37,548 nucleotides of DNA from Vibrio sp. CAU 1672. Its GTDB lineage: Bacteria > Pseudomonadota > Gammaproteobacteria > Enterobacterales > Vibrionaceae. Each line of letters starts with the position of its first letter. Within the stretch, counting starts at the first letter, position 1. The notes below the pieces were generated by a model. It saw only the letters and a list, made by a program, of their open reading frames with translations, was not told the DNA's origin and did no database searches. The translations under genes were made by a program, and so were the position numbers. The stretch lies in the NCBI RefSeq assembly GCF_029223195.1, contig NZ_JARHUF010000030.1, forward strand, positions 1 to 37,548, given 5' to 3'. Shown here piece by piece: positions 33,298-37,548 of this stretch.

Positions 33298-33370
33298 CAC
33301 AATCCTCTGTTGTAGGTGTTTCTGTATTGGGATCGATAAGAGCATACCGCTCATATAACTGAGATAAATA

Positions 33371-33808
33371 TCAATTACAGAATTTTCTTGGCCTTGTCAC
33401 ACTCTGTAGGGCTGAGTGGATTAATAATGGGAACTCACCGACCGTTTGCGTAATCAGCTCAGGTAAGGGGATGACAGTAAAAAGTGGATAAACATAAGCC
33501 TTTGCATTTATGTGCACTGTCTTTATTTCATCGTCATCAAGCCAGTAGATGTCAGCCAATAGCCTAACATCTCCTACCAACTCGCCGGCCCCCTCTCCCA
33601 CGGTAGTCGCTTTTATCATGCCCACTCGATTAAACAGCGACAGCCTCCTTGGTGCGTTAAATGCTTGGGGATATTGCTCATTTAAAGGATACCTGACTTC
33701 CTCTCTCTGACGACCTAATGGATCGCCTGCTAGCCTGGCCACAAGATGCGGTAAATCTTCTTGCTCTGCATTTCGAAAGCGTATCGTTTCATTCTCCTTA
33801 ATATTCAA
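33371..33808 (-). pseudogene. Chimeric/truncated GNAT acetyltransferase-like ORF
   Basis: Intact 145-aa frame. Its first 52 residues (ETIRFRNAEQEDLPHLVARLAGDPLGRQRE...) are typical of a GNAT N-acetyltransferase start, but instead of the acetyl-CoA-binding core (V-x-x-x-x-R-G-x-G-x-G/A) the frame continues with an unrelated sequence (PRRLSLFNRVGMIKATTVGE...). No acetyltransferase site remains. Probably a fusion by deletion, and the neighbouring DNA is also decayed. It could instead be a small novel gene. Confidence 0.4.
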
Positions 33809-33945
33809 ACCGTCGTACTCTCCCCTTCATTTTAAGAATGCCCTGTCTGTATTTAAGTGAAATGCGTGACTAATAGGGTTTCTTAATGAGAGGTTTAATC
33901 CATTTGATAAACCAGGGCACTTTGTACCCCTTCCTCGATAAAAAA

Positions 33946-34142
33946 CCGCCTGCGAAGTCATACATGGCGGGTGGATTGATTGGCACCTCAACATCGCCCG
34001 TAAGCGACTGCTCAGTGGCACCGAGCATATTTTGAATGTTGATTTTGATGTGGGATACAAGTCTGAAGCCAAGTTCAGCAGGGCCTACAAGTCGCAGTTT
34101 GGTGCCCCCCTCTCAAACAAAAAGACGAAGATAATCCTGTGA
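33946..34142 (+). pseudogene. Remnant of an AraC-family regulator (C-terminal HTH)
   Basis: In one frame LNIARKRLLSGTEHILNVDF continues into DVGYKSEAKFSRAYKSQFG, the second helix-turn-helix of the AraC/XylS family, up to a TGA at 34140. Just before it, PPAKSYMA in another frame matches the typical lead-in (SYMxxWR), with a frameshift in between. No upstream part or start. A decayed regulator near an IS insertion. Confidence 0.7.
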
Positions 34143-34296
34143 CAACTTAAAAGAGCAAACTCCTGAGACTCACTGTAACGCTCAACGAGTTACGAGATTA
34201 CTGGACGCTATTAACACCCTGGCTGGACCATAGTGAATCGGCCAGCCTCCTGTAGACACTAATTTGATTTACAATTAGTAGTCCATAGGAGGACAA

Positions 34297-34587
34297 ATGA
34301 ACAAGCAGTTTACCGATGAATTTAAAATCCAAGCCGTTAAGCAAGTCACCGAACAGGGCTACACAGTAGCAAGTGTGTCAGAGCGTCTTGGGGTCTCCAC
34401 CAACAGCCTCTACAACTGGATGAAGAAGTACGGTTCAGACAGTAAGCATTATCAGCAAGCGAGTGAGCAGGAAGCTCGGATAAGAGAGCTTGAAAAAGAG
34501 CTGAAGCGAGTGACGCAGGAACGCGACATCCTAAAGGAAGCCACCGTGTTTTTCGCCAGCGAGTCAAAGAAAAATACGCGTTCATAA
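34297..34587 (+). CDS. IS3-family OrfA (HTH DNA-binding protein)
   Basis: 96 aa. The helix-turn-helix FTDEFKIQAVKQVTEQGYTVASVSERLGVSTNSLYNWMKKYG is the HTH_Tnp_1 type. A leucine-zipper-like coiled coil follows (ARIRELEKELKRVTQERDILKEATVFF), used for oligomerisation with the transposase. GGAGG ribosome site. It ends in the A-rich overlap where a -1 frameshift to orfB normally gives OrfAB. Confidence 0.9.
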   Translation: MNKQFTDEFKIQAVKQVTEQGYTVASVSERLGVSTNSLYNWMKKYGSDSKHYQQASEQEARIRELEKELKRVTQERDILKEATVFFASESKKNTRS

Positions 34588-35432
34588 AATTCAGACTCGA
34601 TAAGTACCCTATACGTCTAATGTGCCAGATTCTTAGTATCCAGCGTAGTGGCTTCTATGCATGGCTAAAACAGCCTAAATCTGCCAGAGCTAGTTAGGAC
34701 GAACGCTTACTGGGCTTGATTAAGCATTCTTGGCTTGAAAGTGGTTGTGTCTATGGTTACCGCAAGGTTCAAAGTGATCTACGGGACTTAGGCGAGACAT
34801 GCAGCAGGCACCGAGTCGCCCGCCTGATGCGACAGGAGGGACTGAAAGCTCAAGTCGGATATAAGAAACGCCGTGGAATGTATAGTGGTCAGCCAGCACT
34901 TGTCGCCGAAAACATATTAGGCCGTGAGTTCTCGCCATCTGAGCCGAATCAATCTTGGGTAACAGACATCACCTACATCAGGACACACGAAGGTTGGTTG
35001 TATCTAGCTGTCGTGCTCGACCTTTATTCGAGAGCCGTGGTCGGTTGGTCAATGAGTTCAAGGATGGAGTCAGAGCTGGTAACACAAGCGCTTCTCGCAG
35101 CGGTATGGCGTCGAAAGCCTAAAAGCACAGTGCTAATCCATTCTGATCAGGGAAGTCAATTCACGGGCTATGAATGGCAGGCGTTCCTCAAAGAACATAA
35201 CCTGATACCGAGCATGAGTCGCAGAGGAAACTGTCATGACAACGCGGTAGCGGAAAGCTTCTTCCAACTTCTAAAACGTGAACGAATTAAGAAAAAGATC
35301 TACCAAACAAGAGAAAAAGCACGTTCAGATATTTTCGATTACATCGAGATGTTTTATAACTCTAAACGTAAGCACAGCCACGCTGAGAATATGCCTCCAC
35401 TGGTGTATGAAAAGCTTGGAATTTACAACTAG
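34572..35432 (+). pseudogene. IS3-family OrfB transposase with an in-frame stop
   Basis: The frame reads KYAFIKFRLDKYPIRLMCQI..., then a TAG at 34695-34697 after SARAS, then DERLLGLIKHSW and the complete integrase core. The DDE triad is present: D in WVTDITYI, D in IHSDQGSQF and E in NAVAESFFQLLK. Homologues have a sense codon at the stop. The frame would be entered by -1 frameshifting in the A-rich stretch 34566-34574. Likely a dead or defective transposase. Confidence 0.85.
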
Positions 35433-35462
35433 GCGCTGGTCTACAGGAGGCTGGCCGATTCA

Positions 35463-35978
35463 TAGCGCTAGCCATAAAAATGACAAGCTCGATCTTCGGC
35501 TAAGATACGAATGTTTTCACCATCATCAGATGCTGGTGTTTGCTGAAACACTCAATACATTAAATCAATTGTCGCCTCAGATCCCATTCCACCTGTCATG
35601 GGTGCCACCTTCTTGCCCTTGGAAATATCATGAAAGAAACTCTTTACTAAACCTTTAAACTTAATATCAATGAAAGTCAGAAAATCATCCATTGACAGTG
35701 ATCCATATAAATGACGAAAAACACCTCCACCGTTGCGATCCGACGCTGTAAAAGAATCTGCCTCAACGTTTTACTCCCAACTTAATGTCTTGCGACTTAC
35801 TGAGGCGGACGGTGAAAAAAAATATCCAAAGGTGCGTATTCCTGCATGGAAACTTCCATTTAAAAAATTAACAAAATAATAAAACAGTCAATATGCAGCT
35901 AGCTGATTCAGTGCGTGAAAGAACTGGTTAAACTAGAGCCCGAAACTTCACCCTAGCGAGGAATTTCACTCGCCAAGG
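35463..35978. other. Decayed DNA downstream of the IS
   Basis: No intact gene seen. On the plus strand one open stretch without a start codon (35715-35879, listed separately) looks like the 3' end of a lost gene. Elsewhere the frames are broken by stops. Confidence 0.5.
35715..35879 (+). pseudogene. Possible 3' remnant of an unknown gene
   Basis: 54 codons without a start, directly after a TGA. They read KTPPPLRSDAVKESASTFYS and end VRIPAWKLPFKKLTK before TAA. The composition looks protein-like (LRLTEADGEKKYPKV). I do not recognise it. Confidence 0.35.
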
Positions 35979-36194
35979 CTACGCCGTGGGATCATTGAGC
36001 GGATACGTTTCTTCTAGTTCTTTTTGAGCTTTCTCTAGTAACACCATTAACGCACATGCATCTTTATCTTTACCCGCAATAATGGCTTGTCGTAAATCAA
36101 CTTGAATAGTCCTTACTTTATCTAAACAAACTTTCCTTTTAAATAAACAGCGCAAACCATCAGCTTGATCCAAGATTGTTCTTTCATTGTTCAT
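35979..36194 (-). CDS. 71-aa hypothetical protein
   Basis: Opens MNNERTILDQADGLRCLFKR and is helical throughout (KVRTIQVDLRQAIIAGKDKDACALMVLLEKAQKELEE). No signal or membrane span; cytoplasmic. Its ATG follows a clear AGGAGCTCTTAG ribosome site located inside the upstream zinc-ribbon gene, whose stop abuts this start. Second gene of a two-gene unit. Not recognised. Confidence 0.6.
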   Translation of the reverse strand: MNNERTILDQADGLRCLFKRKVCLDKVRTIQVDLRQAIIAGKDKDACALMVLLEKAQKELEETYPLNDPTA

Positions 36195-36380
36195 CTAAGA
36201 GCTCCTATCTCGATGAGGTATTATGTTTGATTGAAAACAATGAGAAAAAATTTCAGAAGAACAATTTGTACACTTAAATTTAAAGTATTTTTTTCGAAAT
36301 ACTTTTTCTATAAATGTCCTGTGTGTTCGATTAAACACAGTATTTTCTTTACAAAAAGGACATAGACCATAACGTTGCAT
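36195..36380 (-). CDS. 61-aa four-cysteine zinc-ribbon protein
   Basis: Opens MQRYGLCPFCKENTVFNRTH. The two CxxC pairs (C7-C10 in CPFC, C37-C40 in CTNC), 26 residues apart, form a classical zinc ribbon, followed by a basic tail (HRDRSS). Such small proteins often bind nucleic acid. GTAGGTAGG upstream of the start gives a ribosome site. Immediately adjacent to the next gene, so co-transcribed. A CRP-like site lies about 100 bp upstream. Confidence 0.6.
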   Translation of the reverse strand: MQRYGLCPFCKENTVFNRTHRTFIEKVFRKKYFKFKCTNCSSEIFSHCFQSNIIPHRDRSS

Positions 36381-36916
36381 GGGAACCTACCTACTCACGA
36401 ATAATAAGAATTAATTCATAGCGCCATGATATTAAACTGAGTGCACATAAATAAAGCTACTCCTAGACGCGCACTCTTTTCGTGATGTTGATCACAATCT
36501 AAAACATAAAACCGAATGTGTATGCGATTACAATCAACTTTACCCCTAACTATGCGAAAAGTTTATCCAAGACAAGTAATCGATCTATGGATACAAGGAT
36601 AACGACTCCCGTGCGTTGATAGCGCCCCAAGGCTACTTCTCCCGCCCGTGCTATTTTGTTTTGGTACCACGCTGAGAATTGCCGACTATTTGGGAATTGT
36701 TTGCCTGATCACCTCGCAATTCTGGCGGGGATCCTTGGATGGGCTTACTTCAAATGTTACGCTCAAGTTCTATTATCCAATGGGCTAACGCCCATGAATT
36801 TATCGATGCTTTCAAAGCGGAGCTTGGGATGATGAGAAATAAGGGCCACTTTCACTGTTATTATATATACATGGCAAAGTGACCCTAGTTGGTGACTCCT
36901 ATTGATAGGTAGCGGT
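36381..36916. other. Intergenic with CRP-like site, no clear gene
   Basis: Besides the CRP-like site no gene is supported. A plus-strand stretch around 36620-36840 is open in two overlapping frames but lacks a start and ribosome site. A short minus-strand frame (36763-36975) overlaps the coiled-coil fragment out of frame. Confidence 0.5.
36481..36496. promoter_or_regulatory. CRP-like binding site
   Basis: CGTGATGTTGATCACA matches the TGTGA-N6-TCACA consensus at 9 of 10 positions. It lies about 100 bp upstream of the zinc-ribbon gene (minus strand), a common position for catabolite activation. Confidence 0.5.
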
Positions 36917-37222
36917 TCAGAAGACGCTTTTTCTGTTACCTTGGGAACTGAATGACGTTTGAATAGCCAACTCACATTCTAGTTCTTCAATTTTTTCTTC
37001 TAGGTGTTCTTTCTCTTCAACTTGCTTTTGCAGACGTTGTTCAACATCAGATAACTCTGCTTCAGCTTGTTCTTTGGCTCTATACGTTAGATTATACTTT
37101 GCGTCGAGATCTCTGATACGAATCGCCATCATGGTTTCATAGTGCTCGTGCGCCTTGTTATTCAAAGCAGTCGTCATATCACGCATTACTTTGCAAAGCT
37201 CTTCTTCCCGCTTAGCTAAAAG
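36917..37222 (-). pseudogene. Coiled-coil protein truncated by an IS element
   Basis: Open frame from the IS boundary at 37222 to a stop at 36917: LLAKREEELCKVMRDMTTAL..., then a long heptad-repeat coiled coil (AKEQAEAELSDVEQRLQKQV, EKEHLEEKIEELECELAIQT). The ATG at 37186 is internal, since the same frame continues upstream to the IS end. The N-terminus is lost to the insertion. Family unknown. Confidence 0.6.
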
Positions 37223-37548
37223 TGATCCGCACCAGCAGTTTTGGACACCGAGTTAAGTGAGTACAATCACTAACGAGGTGAAGCATGACAAGCAAGAAAA
37301 AACGTATTATCCATTCTCCTGAATTTAAAGCAGAAGCACTGAAGCTAGCAGATAAAGTGGGAGTCGCTGCGGCAGCGAGGCAACTCTCGTTACACGAATC
37401 TCAGATCTACGGTTGGCGTAAGGCTGCGAAGAAAGACACCAGTACCAGTCAGCGGGAAAAAGATCTAGCCGCTGAAGTCGCCAAGCTTAAAAGGCAATTG
37501 GCTGAGCAAGCTGAAGAGCTAGATATAGTAAAAAAGGCCGCCACCTAC
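37223..37548 (+). mobile_element. Left end of a second IS3-family element, runs off the window
   Basis: Begins TGATCCGCACCAGCAG, typical of an IS terminus, immediately where the coiled-coil frame ends, and contains an orfA. It differs from the element at 34234 in both ends and OrfA sequence. Right end not in the window. Confidence 0.75.
37285..37548 (+). CDS. IS3-family OrfA, partial
   Basis: 88 residues before the window ends. The helix-turn-helix IIHSPEFKAEALKLADKVGVAAAARQLSLHESQIYGWRK is the HTH_Tnp_1 type, followed by a coiled coil (KDLAAEVAKLKRQLAEQAEELDIVKKAATY) whose LDIVKKAA motif precedes the frameshift site in this subgroup. ACGAGGTG supplies the ribosome site. Confidence 0.88.
   Translation, partial: MTSKKKRIIHSPEFKAEALKLADKVGVAAAARQLSLHESQIYGWRKAAKKDTSTSQREKDLAAEVAKLKRQLAEQAEELDIVKKAATY

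Larger units (their letters stand above)
34234..35462 (+). mobile_element. Complete IS3-family insertion sequence, 1229 bp
   Basis: Perfect 24-bp inverted ends: 34234-34257 begins TGAATCGGCCAGCCTCC and 35439-35462 is its reverse complement. Both sides carry the trinucleotide TAG (34231-34233 and 35463-35465), a 3-bp target duplication as IS3 elements make. Two overlapping reading frames, orfA and orfB (-1), lie between. orfB has an in-frame TAG at 34695, so transposase would be truncated unless read through. Perfect ends and duplication point to recent insertion. Confidence 0.92.

Noticed and set aside
33298..33354. Upstream ATG extending the amylase by 19 residues
   Set aside because: The downstream ATG has AGAGGA and starts exactly at a signal peptide; the extension has no good ribosome site.
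33827..34072. Minus-strand 81-codon frame
   Set aside because: It is the antisense shadow of the AraC remnant and has no family resemblance or ribosome site.
34695..34697. TAG in orfB as a recoding signal
   Set aside because: No stimulatory structure or amber-decoding machinery is seen here; a simple nonsense mutation is more likely.
35278..35658. Plus-strand frame running across the IS right end
   Set aside because: Its first half is an out-of-frame reading of orfB and it crosses the IS boundary into decayed DNA.
36763..36975. Minus-strand 70-codon frame
   Set aside because: It overlaps the coiled-coil fragment out of frame, and its sequence has no repeated or domain-like pattern.
1..37548. 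CRISPR array, tRNA or rRNA genes
   Set aside because: I saw no regularly spaced repeats of 25-40 bp, no cloverleaf sequences and no rRNA-like stretches.

Overview
The window looks like a chromosomal segment of a Vibrionaceae bacterium (Vibrio or a close relative). This rests on protein resemblances (a DUF3316-like protein, an NlpI-type lipoprotein, an MltC-type transglycosylase), moderate G+C and IS3-family elements. I name the organism from protein style only and could not run a database search.

Left part (1-15400). A secreted-protein gene with a destroyed signal peptide is followed by a divergent DeoR-type regulator/HAD phosphatase pair and a TPMT-like methyltransferase. A large minus-strand operon comes next: a complete branched-chain-amino-acid-type (LIV) ABC transporter with two acyl-CoA synthetases built in (one FadD-like, one PaaK-like). 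Beside it lie ETF-ubiquinone oxidoreductase and, divergently, etfB-etfA. Together these read as an import, CoA-activation and oxidation module that passes electrons to ubiquinone. A TTKACG-N4-CGTWAA operator-like motif sits inside both overlapping divergent etf promoters and twice upstream of livG, suggesting common control, plausibly by a LiuR-like MerR regulator encoded elsewhere.

Middle (15600-24000). An orphan 965-aa P-loop (STAND-like) ATPase, an NlpI-like lipoprotein, a DUF3316-like protein, a hairpin-rich gene-poor stretch with a frameshifted small gene, alanine dehydrogenase, and a DHH/DHHA1 phosphoesterase preceded by a 52-aa membrane microprotein.

Central candidate system (24185-30170, perhaps to 31664). 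A tight six-gene operon whose products all carry export or membrane signals: a caspase-fold protease with an intact His/Cys dyad, a secreted unknown protein, an LPP20-like/DUF4384-like protein, an MltC-like lytic transglycosylase without lipobox, a small LPP20-like protein and a single-pass membrane protein. A separately transcribed neighbour fuses an LPP20-like domain to ankyrin-like repeats. I know of no described system with this make-up. I infer a periplasmic, envelope-directed proteolytic/peptidoglycan module.

Right end (31900-37548). A secreted GH13 alpha-amylase, then decaying, IS-rich DNA: a chimeric acetyltransferase-like ORF, an AraC regulator remnant, a complete IS3-family element (24-bp perfect inverted repeats, 3-bp target duplication, in-frame stop in orfB), two small genes including a four-cysteine zinc ribbon with a CRP-like site upstream, and a coiled-coil gene cut by a second IS3-family element that runs off the window.
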